This document shows positions 34,911 to 43,474 of a stretch of 64,000 bases of DNA, piece after piece. The stretch is from Dyella_B sp036746095 (lineage in GTDB: Bacteria > Pseudomonadota > Gammaproteobacteria > Xanthomonadales > Rhodanobacteraceae). Under the pieces are notes generated by a model. That model worked only from the letters and a program-made list of their open reading frames with translations, did no database searches and was not told where the DNA came from. Location of the stretch: contig NZ_DAIOEU010000001.1 of assembly GCF_036746095.1 (NCBI RefSeq), positions 186,001 through 250,000 on the forward strand, given 5' to 3'. A program made the position numbers and the translations under genes. Position 1 is the first letter of the stretch, and each line of letters opens with the position of its first letter.

Positions 34911-36454
34911 AACAACGCATGGCGGTATTGCGCAGCGTCACCTTGGTCTCGGTCGCCACCTATGCCGAGTACGCGCTGGGATTGGTCGTGAGCATCTGGA
35001 TCGCGCGCACGCTGGGGCCGGCCGATTTCGGCCGTTACGCGTTTACCGTGTGGTTGTGCAGCTGGTTGATGACTTGCAGCAATCATGCATTGACGACCTC
35101 CTCGACCAAGTTCATCGCCGAAGCGGATGGGGCAGGGCGGCCGGACCTGGCCTCACATATCGCCCATCGCTTGAGCCGCTACCAGCACGTGAGTTCCCTG
35201 ATCGTGATGCTGCTGTTCGTCGCGGCGATCGTGGCGATCCGCCCGGTCGAGTGGCGGCAATCGCTATGGCCGATCACGGCATTGGTGATCGTCGCCGTGG
35301 TGTCCAAGGCGAACTACGCCATGCTCGTGGCGATCGAGAAAGGGCAGGAGAGTTTTGAGCCGGTATCGATTGCGACGGTGCTGGCCGGGGTCATCAACGT
35401 CGGGCTGATCACCGCGGCCACCATGGCGCACGCTGGCATGGTGGCGTTCTTCGCGCTGTTCGCGGTGGCGTGCCTGATGCTGAACCTGATCAACCGGTTC
35501 GCTTTTCATCGTTTTTGCCGGCCCTTCGCCGCCGGCCCGATTCCGGATGATCTCAGCAAGCGCATGACGCGGCATCTGCGCTTGACCGCTGTGCTGGTGT
35601 TGTTGATATCGCTGCGTTCGAGCACGATCGAAGTGTTCCTGCTCAATACCTACGCCACCTCCACGGCGGTCGGCTTCTTTGCCATTGCCGCCACACTCAC
35701 GCGCGGGGCGGTCGAATTGCTTTCGGTTGGCCTGACCACCACCTTGCTGCCGTACATGGCCAAGTCGTTCGGCAAGAACGGTACGGGGCAGGCGGCGCGG
35801 TTGCTCACCGAGTCGGCGCGGTTTTACTGGGCCACCGGCTTGGTGATCGCGGGCGTCGGCCTGGTCACCACGCCCGAAATCGTCACGTTGATGTACGGCA
35901 ACCGTTACGTCGGCGCGATTCCGGCGATCGAAGCGATGCTGGTGCTGGCCGGGTTGCTCTTGGTCAGCAACAGCATCGGTGCATTCCAGATCGTGGTCGA
36001 CCGCCAGGACGATCGCGTGCGCATCTCGTCGCTCGCGCTTATCGTCAATGTGGTGTTCGGCGTGGCGCTGGTGCCGTTCTTCGGCCTGACCGGCGCGATG
36101 ATCACCTATGCAAGCACCCGCTTCGCGGAACTGGGCCTGGCCATGTTCTATTTGCGCAAAGCCACCGGCGGCGGCTTGCCGCTTATGCCCATGGCGCGCC
36201 TGTTCGTTGCCGCGCTGGTGGCGACAGTGGCGGCATGGCTGAGCGTGGATGTGATCCCCAGCCGCTTTGGTTTCATCGCCGGTGGCCTGGTATTCGTGGG
36301 TATCTTCGCGCCCGCCAGCTTCATCGTGCGGTATTGGAGCGAGGCAGACTGCCAGTTGATGACGATGATCACCAATCGCCTCGGGCCGCCCGGGCGCACA
36401 CTGATGCGAGGCTTGACCAGCTTGCATGGAACGGCGGCCAAGGCGTCGCCCTGA
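34907..36454 (+). CDS. Polysaccharide flippase (Wzx, MATE/MOP superfamily)
   Basis: A 515-residue membrane protein with about 14 hydrophobic spans. The N-terminus YALGLVVSIWIARTLGPADF and the GRYAFTVWL segment are typical of O-unit/lipid-linked sugar flippases. It moves lipid-linked repeat units from the cytoplasmic to the periplasmic face. ATG 34907 overlaps the preceding stop (ATGA). No Wzy-like polymerase is in this arm; the O-ligase/polymerase-type protein lies at 62443. Confidence 0.9.
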   Translation: MKQRMAVLRSVTLVSVATYAEYALGLVVSIWIARTLGPADFGRYAFTVWLCSWLMTCSNHALTTSSTKFIAEADGAGRPDLASHIAHRLSRYQHVSSLIVMLLFVAAIVAIRPVEWRQSLWPITALVIVAVVSKANYAMLVAIEKGQESFEPVSIATVLAGVINVGLITAATMAHAGMVAFFALFAVACLMLNLINRFAFHRFCRPFAAGPIPDDLSKRMTRHLRLTAVLVLLISLRSSTIEVFLLNTYATSTAVGFFAIAATLTRGAVELLSVGLTTTLLPYMAKSFGKNGTGQAARLLTESARFYWATGLVIAGVGLVTTPEIVTLMYGNRYVGAIPAIEAMLVLAGLLLVSNSIGAFQIVVDRQDDRVRISSLALIVNVVFGVALVPFFGLTGAMITYASTRFAELGLAMFYLRKATGGGLPLMPMARLFVAALVATVAAWLSVDVIPSRFGFIAGGLVFVGIFAPASFIVRYWSEADCQLMTMITNRLGPPGRTLMRGLTSLHGTAAKASP

Positions 36455-36481
36455 TCTGAAAGCAGGCACGGGAGCACTGTC

Positions 36482-37447
36482 ATGCGTTGGAAAACCAAAG
36501 CAACGCTGCAGAACGCAGTTTCCCGGCTACCGGCAGGGTCGTCCTACGCCACTTACTATTGGCTGCAACGCCATTTTGGCGGACTGCGCCGTATCAATCC
36601 GGTCGCGCGACTGCGGGCGGGCATCGAAACTTGGCGGCAAATCGAAAAGCTGGGCCGCGATCCGTTCAATAAAACATTTTTCGAGGTGGGCACCGGGCGT
36701 GTCCCGATGACGCCGCTGGCTTATTGGCTGATGGGCGCCAAGCGTGTCATAACCATCGACCTCAATCCCTATCTGAAGGCGGAGTTGACGCGGGAGTGTC
36801 TGCAGTACATCGCCGATCACGAGGGAGAGCTGCGGACCTTGTTCGGTCCACTGCTCAATCGAAAGCGATTCGAAGCATTGCTTGAATTCGAGCGGCAAGA
36901 GCTTTTTAACCTGCAGCATCTGCTCGATCTTTGCCACATTACCTATATCGCCCCGGGCGACGCGGCGCACACCGGTCTTGGCGCTGACGAAATCGACTTC
37001 CATACGTCGTTCAACGTATTCGAACATATCCCGCACACGGTGCTGGTTGCCATTCTTGATGAAGGCAACCGCATCATACGCAGCGATGGACTGTTCGTTC
37101 ATCGCGTGGACTATTCCGACCACTTCTCGCATTCCGATTCGCATATATCGCCGATCAATTTCCTGCAATATTCCGATGTGCAGTGGGAGCGCTACGCGGG
37201 CAATCGCTACATGTACATGAATCGCCTGCGCCATGATGATTTCCTGGCGCTGTTCGAATCGGTGCGCCATACCATTCTTGCGGCTGAGCCGACGGTGGAC
37301 GCTTCATCACTGCAATTGCTGCGTGATCGCCGATTGACGATCGATGCGCGGTTTGGCGGCAAGACGGACGAGGTTTTGGCGACGACAGAAGCGTGGATTG
37401 TTTGCGCCAAATCGGAGCGAGCCCTGCGCTTGGGCAGGTTGGGGTGA
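36482..37447 (+). CDS. SAM-dependent methyltransferase
   Basis: A 321-residue class I methyltransferase. Motif I reads FFEVGTGRVPMTPLAYWLM, followed by VITIDLNPYL (motif II). The middle has FNVFEHIPHTVLVAILDEG with RIIRSDGLFVHRVDYSDH, a pattern seen in sugar methyltransferases of polysaccharide clusters. SD GGGAGC precedes ATG 36482. Last gene of the + strand arm; it probably methylates a sugar of the polymer. The 3' end runs into a family B repeat. Confidence 0.85.
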   Translation: MRWKTKATLQNAVSRLPAGSSYATYYWLQRHFGGLRRINPVARLRAGIETWRQIEKLGRDPFNKTFFEVGTGRVPMTPLAYWLMGAKRVITIDLNPYLKAELTRECLQYIADHEGELRTLFGPLLNRKRFEALLEFERQELFNLQHLLDLCHITYIAPGDAAHTGLGADEIDFHTSFNVFEHIPHTVLVAILDEGNRIIRSDGLFVHRVDYSDHFSHSDSHISPINFLQYSDVQWERYAGNRYMYMNRLRHDDFLALFESVRHTILAAEPTVDASSLQLLRDRRLTIDARFGGKTDEVLATTEAWIVCAKSERALRLGRLG

Positions 37448-37520
37448 GGCTAAACCAAACCCTAGCCTGGCGTGGAGGTATTCAGGAACGTCGGGGTTCG
37501 CGTTCCGCCCATCCCGGCCT
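37437..37520. repeat. REP family B, overlapping the end of the methyltransferase gene
   Basis: GGTTGGGGTGAGGC starts inside the last codons of the methyltransferase gene; an imperfect inverted partner (GGGGTTCGCGTTCCGCCC) lies at ~37493-37510. The element may therefore set the end of the reading frame. Confidence 0.65.
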
Positions 37521-38043
37521 ACACGATGTAACAAGATTTTCGCCGTGATCGCATTCTCGCCCGTTGTAAAGGCCCCGAGACAGATCGGTGCTGCGACGAA
37601 ATCGTGGTTTACGCCGGTCTCATGTTGAAGCATGTCGTCATTTCCGCGAATGCCGCTTCAATCAAAATAGACGTCCGAAGGACACATCCCTTCATGAGCA
37701 GACCTTACTCAACGTGTCTGCATAGCGCCGCGCGACAGTCTTCTTCGATAGATACATAACACCCTCACGGCGGCAAGATGCCATTCAATCGCTACATGAA
37801 TATTGCCTCCAAAACAACTGGATCGGACAACCTTCCTTCAGTTTCCGTATCAGGTGCGAAGAGGCTGGAAATCTCTGTCGTCGTGGGTTTGAAGACGGGA
37901 GCGTAGTAAATAAGCATTTACACGGCGTTCTAAAAACGACGACAAATTAAATATAAATTATTTAAATATAAATAATTTATACATAAATATTAATAATTAA
38001 ATTATCGCTACGTCATAGTATCTATAACGCATAGGACTCTACA
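37521..38043. other. Gene-poor region with AT-rich block before the toxin-like gene
   Basis: No gene was recognised. From ~37930 the DNA turns strikingly AT-rich (AAATATAAATTATTTAAATA and similar, 37945-38000), with several TATAAT-like boxes. This is unlike the rest of the window and supports foreign origin of the gene at 38044, for which it is the probable promoter. Confidence 0.7.
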
Positions 38044-39681
38044 ATGAATAAAATAACAAATACATCGATGGAAAATGTCATACGAGTGCAAGCCAGCGAA
38101 CTTCTGGGTGACCGCGCGGCAGAGATTGCCAGCAAGTTTGAAGATGGTCACATGATCTTGGTGCTCAATGAGCATTGTGACGCGTCCGTGGCGAAGAATA
38201 TCGTGAGTGTGTTTGGTTATGGAACTTTGGCCACATGTTCTCTGTTTGCGATGTCGACTACAGGCATGTTGGTGGACGCTGCGGACCTATCCGATATGCA
38301 ACCATCATCGATTGATAAGTGGCTCGACGGTGCGGTGGCGCGCATACAAGCCACCTCATTCGAGGGCGTATCTATTAGTGCAGCGAATTCCGTCGGTCAA
38401 CAGCCCGATGCAATGGCTCCCCGTATGCGTATTACTGCTAGCGGCGTAGGGCCGAATAACTTTGCATACACTTCAGAGTTGATTGTCATGAGGGATGCGC
38501 AACCCGCATCGGATAAAAAAGTGGTTCTGGCGCGCACTCAATTTGACATCAAGCCAGACCTTAAAAGAGGCTTTAGAATTCAAGAGTTTTCGGTAGCTTC
38601 ATCGATCAGATCTGGAAGCAATACGGGCTTCACTCGGTTGGACCACGAGCCAAAATCTGATGGTCGCACCGATTTCACCATCGAGAAAGTACACGAGAAG
38701 ACTGTGGGATATTCATTCACAGCAGGCCTCTCCGTCGGAGGGGGCGTCAGCTCGACCGGACCAACATTGAGTGCGAAAAGCGCTTTTTCGTTTGGTTACA
38801 ACCGGTCACGTACGGATCGCCAAGGAATCAGCTATGCAGTCAAAGACTACAGGGTGGAGTCAAACCCGATACTACGTCCAGATGGAACCAACCTGGTTGA
38901 GCTGCGAAGCATTCGTGACCGGCGTGCAGCTGCGGCAACCCCAATGGGGTCTGTCCAACACCTCCAACAACTTGTCCGTTGGGAAATCGACGCTAGCTAT
39001 AAAGACGTGGCTGCTTTCCGGGTGGTCCTGCAACGTTTAGACATAAGAAGCATACTAGGCACTCCAGGGGAGGGTGGCCAAAATTTTTCGTTTACGGCAC
39101 CAGCCGTGTTTGTTCCAATGAACAGTCCATTCATCACTCGCTCTCCGACTGTTCTCATTCAAAGCACACACCTTACCGGCCATGTTTTGGGGGCGCAGCC
39201 GAACGGACGCGGTGTACAGCTTGTGAAGGCTGAAAGACCCGAGACCAACACCGCAATTCAATGGGAATTCGATGCGGAAAGCCGATACATAAACCGCCTG
39301 ACGGGTACGGCACTCACGATGGACCCGACATCAGGAGCACTGTCGCTCCAGAAACCCACCCTCGACTTGACCCAGCGTTGGGAGTGGCGGGCGGATCGAC
39401 TTCACTCACAATATTCTGATCGGGTTTTCCGGCTCACGAATGAGCGCGGGCGGCCGACGGCGGCTCGCAGCCAGGATCTCCCGCTCAACGATGAGAACAG
39501 CCTCTTGGCACCCTGGGGCCAGTACCCTGGGAAACCCGCAGTCGGCGACACAATCCCACGATCAGGTCCAGGACTTACCCGTCCGCCCATTCCTCCCGCG
39601 TGGCCAGAACAGTTTGACGCGGTGCCGGAAACCGAGCGCTGGCAGCTTGTCATTCTCCGCGCTGGGATCGGTAATTCATAG
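38044..39681 (+). CDS. Possible leukocidin-like pore-forming protein with C-terminal lectin-like part
   Basis: 545 residues without an obvious signal peptide. Residues ~211-275 (FTIEKVHEKTVGYSFTAGLS, a Gly/Ser-rich alternating stretch, then GISYAVKDYRVESN) resemble the amphipathic stem hairpin and following strand of leukocidin/Vibrio-cytolysin beta-pore toxins. Residues ~400-470 (QWEFDAESRYINRLTGTALT, RWEWRADRLH) resemble a beta-trefoil lectin repeat. Codon use is less GC-rich than neighbours and the promoter is AT-rich, so transfer is likely. ATG 38044 has AGGA upstream. The family assignment rests on reading patterns only. Alternative: an unrelated beta-rich secreted protein. Confidence 0.5.
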   Translation: MNKITNTSMENVIRVQASELLGDRAAEIASKFEDGHMILVLNEHCDASVAKNIVSVFGYGTLATCSLFAMSTTGMLVDAADLSDMQPSSIDKWLDGAVARIQATSFEGVSISAANSVGQQPDAMAPRMRITASGVGPNNFAYTSELIVMRDAQPASDKKVVLARTQFDIKPDLKRGFRIQEFSVASSIRSGSNTGFTRLDHEPKSDGRTDFTIEKVHEKTVGYSFTAGLSVGGGVSSTGPTLSAKSAFSFGYNRSRTDRQGISYAVKDYRVESNPILRPDGTNLVELRSIRDRRAAAATPMGSVQHLQQLVRWEIDASYKDVAAFRVVLQRLDIRSILGTPGEGGQNFSFTAPAVFVPMNSPFITRSPTVLIQSTHLTGHVLGAQPNGRGVQLVKAERPETNTAIQWEFDAESRYINRLTGTALTMDPTSGALSLQKPTLDLTQRWEWRADRLHSQYSDRVFRLTNERGRPTAARSQDLPLNDENSLLAPWGQYPGKPAVGDTIPRSGPGLTRPPIPPAWPEQFDAVPETERWQLVILRAGIGNS

Positions 39682-39767
39682 AGTATGCCCGACTAGCGTG
39701 GTCGGTCGCGTGTTCGATAATGCGCCCTTTATCCGCGTTGCCCGTCGTATTGCGCGCCGTCGCTGCA

Positions 39768-39798
39768 CTCAGTAAGGGCAGTTTTGGCCCTCACTGAG
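39768..39798. repeat. Inverted repeat downstream of the toxin-like gene
   Basis: CTCAGTAAGGGC and GCCCTCACTGAG (one mismatch) with a 7-nt loop AGTTTTG. There is no T-run, so it is a weak terminator at best. It could be the end of a mobile element, because a transposase remnant follows. Confidence 0.6.
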
Positions 39799-39840
39799 AC
39801 CACGCGCCACTGGCCGCAGGCTATGCAAGTGGTCGCGCCC

Positions 39841-40055
39841 TTGAAGGCCACCGATCGTGTGTTGCGCAGTGCTCTCCTGACGTCATCGCGGTGCACTATA
39901 TCGAGCGATGACGCACTGGTTGATTCGCCATAGACGTCCCGTGATCGTCATGGATGGGTCGGAATTTAAAGGACGACGGCAGTTTTAAATTGTTGCGCAC
40001 GGGTCTGCTCTCACGAGGATGCACCATCACGACACCCAGGGCGATTTGGTGTGAA
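39841..40055 (+). pseudogene. Decayed IS4-type transposase fragment
   Basis: In one frame LKATDRVLRS (from 39841), in a second THWLIRHRRPVIVMDGSEFK (from 39911) and in a third DDGSFKLLRTGLLSRGCTIT (from 39972) read as consecutive pieces of the region around the first catalytic Asp of IS4-family transposases. Two frameshifts and stop codons interrupt it, and both ends of the gene are missing. The rest of 39682-40104 holds nothing I can recognise. It marks past insertion next to the toxin-like gene. Confidence 0.55.
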
Positions 40056-40104
40056 CAACGGAACTTCCCGCATCGTTTCCTTACGTCCGTTCGGTCCTGA
40101 TCTT

Positions 40105-40524
40105 TTACGCCTTAGGGATTGCGCTCAACGCGTTCCGATGCTTGATTCGAAGAGGGATCAGTACAAGAACGATCACGTTAAGAAGCAGCGGCGCGATCGC
40201 CATCGTCCCTGCGATGAAAGAGGCCACGGCAAGCACAATGGCTAGGACTGCCGGAAGTACGATGAGCCACCACTTCGGATACTGCTTGAACCACACTTCA
40301 AAAGCGGCAACGGCATAGAGGGCGCCGAGCACCACACCAAGAATAGGCTCGATGACTGTCTGGCTGCCACCGATTATACGAATGACTCCCATGATGAGAT
40401 TGGCGACAGCCGAATAACCAAGAATGCCAAACATCACCATCATCGCCTTGTAGTCACGGCTCTCAATGGCTCGGCGCTGGTTGCGGCGCGCTATGCTGGC
40501 GCGATGGTTGGTTCCAAAATCCAT
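40105..40524 (-). CDS. Small membrane protein, function unknown
   Basis: 139 residues with four predicted membrane spans (~28-50, ~58-76, ~84-104, ~106-124). ATG 40524 has AGAAGGATAG upstream. No family was recognised. It follows two paralogous small membrane proteins on the same strand, 57 bp downstream of the second, so it may belong to the same immunity-type set, but it does not share their FGGLF/FLR-FRL pattern. Confidence 0.6.
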   Translation of the reverse strand: MDFGTNHRASIARRNQRRAIESRDYKAMMVMFGILGYSAVANLIMGVIRIIGGSQTVIEPILGVVLGALYAVAAFEVWFKQYPKWWLIVLPAVLAIVLAVASFIAGTMAIAPLLLNVIVLVLIPLRIKHRNALSAIPKA

Positions 40525-40580
40525 TAGTTCACTATCCTTCTATCAAGTCACTTAATTAATTGCACAAATCAAAGCGGCCT

Positions 40581-40889
40581 TTACTGCCGATTTTCGTCCT
40601 TTCCTGCGCTTCTATTTGGAAGTCCGGGGGCGCAAATCACCACCAGAAGCACGCACAATGCTCCTATAGCAAGCGGGACAAGAATACCTGCCGGCGTCTT
40701 CAACATCTCGACGGTCCGTGTCATCGCTGGGCGCCAACCATGTGACAACGCATCCGTCAGAAACGGGCCGAGGTGCGTGCCAATGCAACCAACTACAAAA
40801 ATTATCCGCAGACGAAATCGACGAAGAAATTTTGCCAACGGTTTCGCGAACAGGCCACCAAATATTCCAGGCAATAACCAATCAGTCAT
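40581..40889 (-). CDS. Small membrane protein, paralogue of its upstream neighbour (candidate immunity protein)
   Basis: 102 residues; the N-terminus GIFGGLFAKPLAKFLRRFRL aligns with VFGGLFGPSAVRFLRKFRLA of the gene at 40950. Two membrane spans are likely (~28-47 and ~67-88). A tandem duplicate 60 bp downstream of the first copy. Multiple immunity genes behind orphan CdiA toxin cassettes are known. The role is inferred from position and topology only. Confidence 0.62.
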   Translation of the reverse strand: MTDWLLPGIFGGLFAKPLAKFLRRFRLRIIFVVGCIGTHLGPFLTDALSHGWRPAMTRTVEMLKTPAGILVPLAIGALCVLLVVICAPGLPNRSAGKDENRQ

Positions 40890-40949
40890 TGTGATCGCCT
40901 ATAGCCCCTGTCTGATCGGGACATCATGACGTCTCGCTGAGAATCACTA

Positions 40950-41252
40950 TCAATCTTTCAAGCTGCGGCCTCTCCGTTGCGCCGGCATGATTGCTGTGCT
41001 GATCCCTACAACGAGTACAGCTATAGCACCAAGCGCTACACCTCCAAGCAGCAGCCCAAAGAATTTCTTCGATAGGAATCGTTGAGCAGCTATCGCCCAT
41101 CCACTTTGAATTACATCAAACAAGAAAAAAGCGATCGGCGTAATTGTGAGGAAGCATAGAAATATTCCTGCCAACCTAAATTTTCGTAAAAATCGTACCG
41201 CAGACGGACCGAACAACCCTCCAAACACTCCCGACCAAAATCCATCTATCAT
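40950..41252 (-). CDS. Small membrane protein, candidate immunity protein of the orphan CdiA cassette
   Basis: 100 residues with two membrane spans (~26-46, ~66-88). Its ATG (41252) overlaps the stop of the orphan CdiA C-terminal cassette as ATGA, with a strong ribosome site (AGGAGGCGAG) inside that gene, the usual layout for a toxin/immunity pair. The upstream toxin part is rich in Ala/Gly hydrophobic segments, so a membrane-embedded immunity protein would suit an inner-membrane-acting toxin. No family recognised. Confidence 0.68.
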   Translation of the reverse strand: MIDGFWSGVFGGLFGPSAVRFLRKFRLAGIFLCFLTITPIAFFLFDVIQSGWAIAAQRFLSKKFFGLLLGGVALGAIAVLVVGISTAIMPAQRRGRSLKD

Positions 41253-43474
41253 GGTCTCGCCTCCTGTTTTTGCTCATGCGCTTGGACTGCTCCTTGGGCA
41301 GCCATCCCAGCCGCCTTGCCCGTGGCGATGGTGTTAATACGAATTACAGCACCTTCCACAGTAAAGGCGTTAGACAAAGCATTAGAGACGTTGGCCCATT
41401 GGAACATCTGCGTAGCAAACATGCCGTTGACAGCACCTACGGCCATAGAGGTGCCAAGACCCAGATATGAGAAGCGTTGATCAAACGATGACGCAAAGCT
41501 TGCATCTCCCCTATACCAGTCCCCGATCGCGCCAGCCACGGACCCACCTGTATACACACCTCCTGAAACAAGTGCTCCTGAACCCGCTGCCGCCCCCAAA
41601 GAATAGTTCGCGGTTGCAACCTGATAAGCAGCCCAAGCTTCCTGTCCCCAAGCCAATGTCGCAGGTGCTGCAGCAACCGCCACGGCGGTGCCCGCTCCCG
41701 CCACGGCCGGCGCAAAAAATAGTTGTCCATTCTGGCTGCGGACTTCATCCGCATAGACCAATCCCCACTGAGATTGATGATTCAGATAATTCTGCAGGCT
41801 GATATTTTGGTCAACTTGTAGTCCCAACTGGGCCGCCAACGGATCGGTGGCATAAGCACGCGCGGCGAGGATGTTCGCTTTGCAGGTGTCGGAGAGGCTG
41901 CCGAAACTACCACTGCAGCCACCGACAAGCAGTTTCTCTTGATCAGCCGACAGCATTTCCGCGGTGCTCTTGGCAGATTCGATGCAAACACGATCGCCTT
42001 CGCACCGATTGATCTCTTTTTGCAGATCTGTCAGCTGCTGATGCGTTAGATAGTTGTACGTCGTTCCATCCAGCGCCGTCGCCGCACCGGCACCGCCACC
42101 TACCGCGGCCCCTACCGCCGTGCTTGCCAACTGCAACATGCTGGCAAATTCCGATGATCCAGGCGTGTAGCCCTGGCTTACCAAATAGTCAGCCATTTTT
42201 TGGACCACGAGTTGATTCGCCGCCGCACCTAACGCACCACCCACCACATCGCCGCCACCTAAGGCAGCGATGCCAGCACCCACCACGCCGTGCAGAACCG
42301 TTCGCTCTGTGCTGCCTTCGGTCCAACCCATTTGTCCGGCAAGATCGCCTGCGGCGCGCATGCCAACTTGACCGGCGATGTCACTCATCTCCATTTGCTC
42401 TTGCACTTTCTGCGCATCGAAGATCGGATAGAGCGCTTGGTTGTCGAGCGTGGGGTTTCTATCAAGGCCAGCGGGGTCTGTATCGCCATCGCGCTGAATG
42501 ATCGTGCCTTGCGCAATGCCTGAGTTGGTATCGCTGCTGCTATGTCCACTTTGCGGCACACCTAGCGTCGGCGCACCACTAAAGCCGCTGCCACCGTAAC
42601 CGCCACCGCCCGCGCTATAGCTGGCACTGATGCCAGTGCTGCTAGCGCTGTAGTTCGCTTCGTTATGGATGCTTTCGTAGGTGAGGCTGCCGGTATCGAG
42701 CAGGTTCTTGCTCGGATCGGCAGTGCTCGCAATCACGCCGCCGATCAGATGCGTGTTGCCACCCACGATGATATCGAAGCCACCGCTGCCCGCTTGAATG
42801 CCACTGACTTCATTCACACTCTGGTAATGGCTGTTCACCTTGCTCTGGTTGTAGCTGATGCTGCCGCCACTGCCATAACCGATCACCATCTTGCCGCCGA
42901 GCTGCTGTTGCTTGCTGGCGTAGTCGTCAGTGTCCTGTTCGCTCTGAATCAGCAAGTTGCCGCCGATAGCACCGATGACGGTGTTGCCGGTGAGCTGCGC
43001 ACCCTTGACCGTTGCGTCGTTGCCGGCAACCAGGGTTAGCGTGTCATTGGCGTTGATCAGGCTTTCGGCATGCGTTGTACCGTTACCGTGCGCGCTGCCT
43101 TTGCCGACCGACCCTTGGGCGTAGAAACCCACACCATCACTGCCAATCTGGATACCGACACCGCCGCTGGCGTTCTTGTTGCTACTTTGCAGGCTGTGGT
43201 TTTCCTGCTGGCTGAGGATGTTGAGGTTGTTGGCGGCAGCAAGCGCGACGTTGTTGCCGTCGATCTGGCTGCCGATGATGTTCAAGTTTCCACCGGTGGC
43301 GGCAATGGTGACGTCACCGTTGCTGCGGATATGGCTGCCATACGCCGTTTCGTCGTGCGTGGTGGTGCTGCTGCTTGCGCTGCTGACACCAAGCCCGATA
43401 CGAGGAAGGGGTTCAAGTCGCCACAGGCGGTGGATATCTATAGACAAACAGGATCGTTTGAATGTGCATGACAA
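41249..43474 (-). CDS. Orphan CdiA C-terminal cassette (hemagglutinin repeats plus toxin)
   Basis: 741 codons. After ~25 unrelated residues it enters hemagglutinin repeat sequence (RIGLGVSSASSSTTTHDETA) closely matching the end of the full CdiA at 43836-52895, for about 245 residues. A pretoxin region follows (ALYPIFDAQKVQEQ, then NYLTHQQLTDLQKEINRC), then a C-terminal domain of ~265 residues rich in Ala/Gly stretches (VAGAGTAVAVAAAPATLAWG). There is no secretion domain and no good ribosome site at 43474, so it is probably a silent cassette that can recombine into the main gene. The C-terminal domain was not recognised; hydrophobicity suggests a membrane-active toxin. Confidence 0.8.
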   Translation of the reverse strand: MSCTFKRSCLSIDIHRLWRLEPLPRIGLGVSSASSSTTTHDETAYGSHIRSNGDVTIAATGGNLNIIGSQIDGNNVALAAANNLNILSQQENHSLQSSNKNASGGVGIQIGSDGVGFYAQGSVGKGSAHGNGTTHAESLINANDTLTLVAGNDATVKGAQLTGNTVIGAIGGNLLIQSEQDTDDYASKQQQLGGKMVIGYGSGGSISYNQSKVNSHYQSVNEVSGIQAGSGGFDIIVGGNTHLIGGVIASTADPSKNLLDTGSLTYESIHNEANYSASSTGISASYSAGGGGYGGSGFSGAPTLGVPQSGHSSSDTNSGIAQGTIIQRDGDTDPAGLDRNPTLDNQALYPIFDAQKVQEQMEMSDIAGQVGMRAAGDLAGQMGWTEGSTERTVLHGVVGAGIAALGGGDVVGGALGAAANQLVVQKMADYLVSQGYTPGSSEFASMLQLASTAVGAAVGGGAGAATALDGTTYNYLTHQQLTDLQKEINRCEGDRVCIESAKSTAEMLSADQEKLLVGGCSGSFGSLSDTCKANILAARAYATDPLAAQLGLQVDQNISLQNYLNHQSQWGLVYADEVRSQNGQLFFAPAVAGAGTAVAVAAAPATLAWGQEAWAAYQVATANYSLGAAAGSGALVSGGVYTGGSVAGAIGDWYRGDASFASSFDQRFSYLGLGTSMAVGAVNGMFATQMFQWANVSNALSNAFTVEGAVIRINTIATGKAAGMAAQGAVQAHEQKQEARP
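42663..43395 (-). repeat. Direct repeat of the CdiA repeat region (second copy at ~45063-45795)
   Basis: The two ~730-bp segments encode closely similar hemagglutinin repeats (for example NIIGSQIDGNNVALAAANNL versus NIIGSQIDGQNVALAAAKNL) in the same orientation about 2.4 kb apart. Recombination here would replace the active toxin and lipoprotein by the orphan toxin and its membrane partner. Confidence 0.8.

Noticed and set aside
26164..37447. An exosortase gene expected among exosortase-A-type polysaccharide genes.
   Set aside because: No protein with the exosortase membrane pattern was found in either arm; it may lie outside the window or be absent.
39440..39775. A 111-codon + strand frame overlapping the end of the toxin-like gene.
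   Set aside because: It is out of frame with the toxin-like gene, has no ribosome site and shows no recognisable feature.
40051..40245. A 64-codon + strand frame.
   Set aside because: It is antisense to the small membrane protein gene at 40105, which has good spans and a ribosome site.
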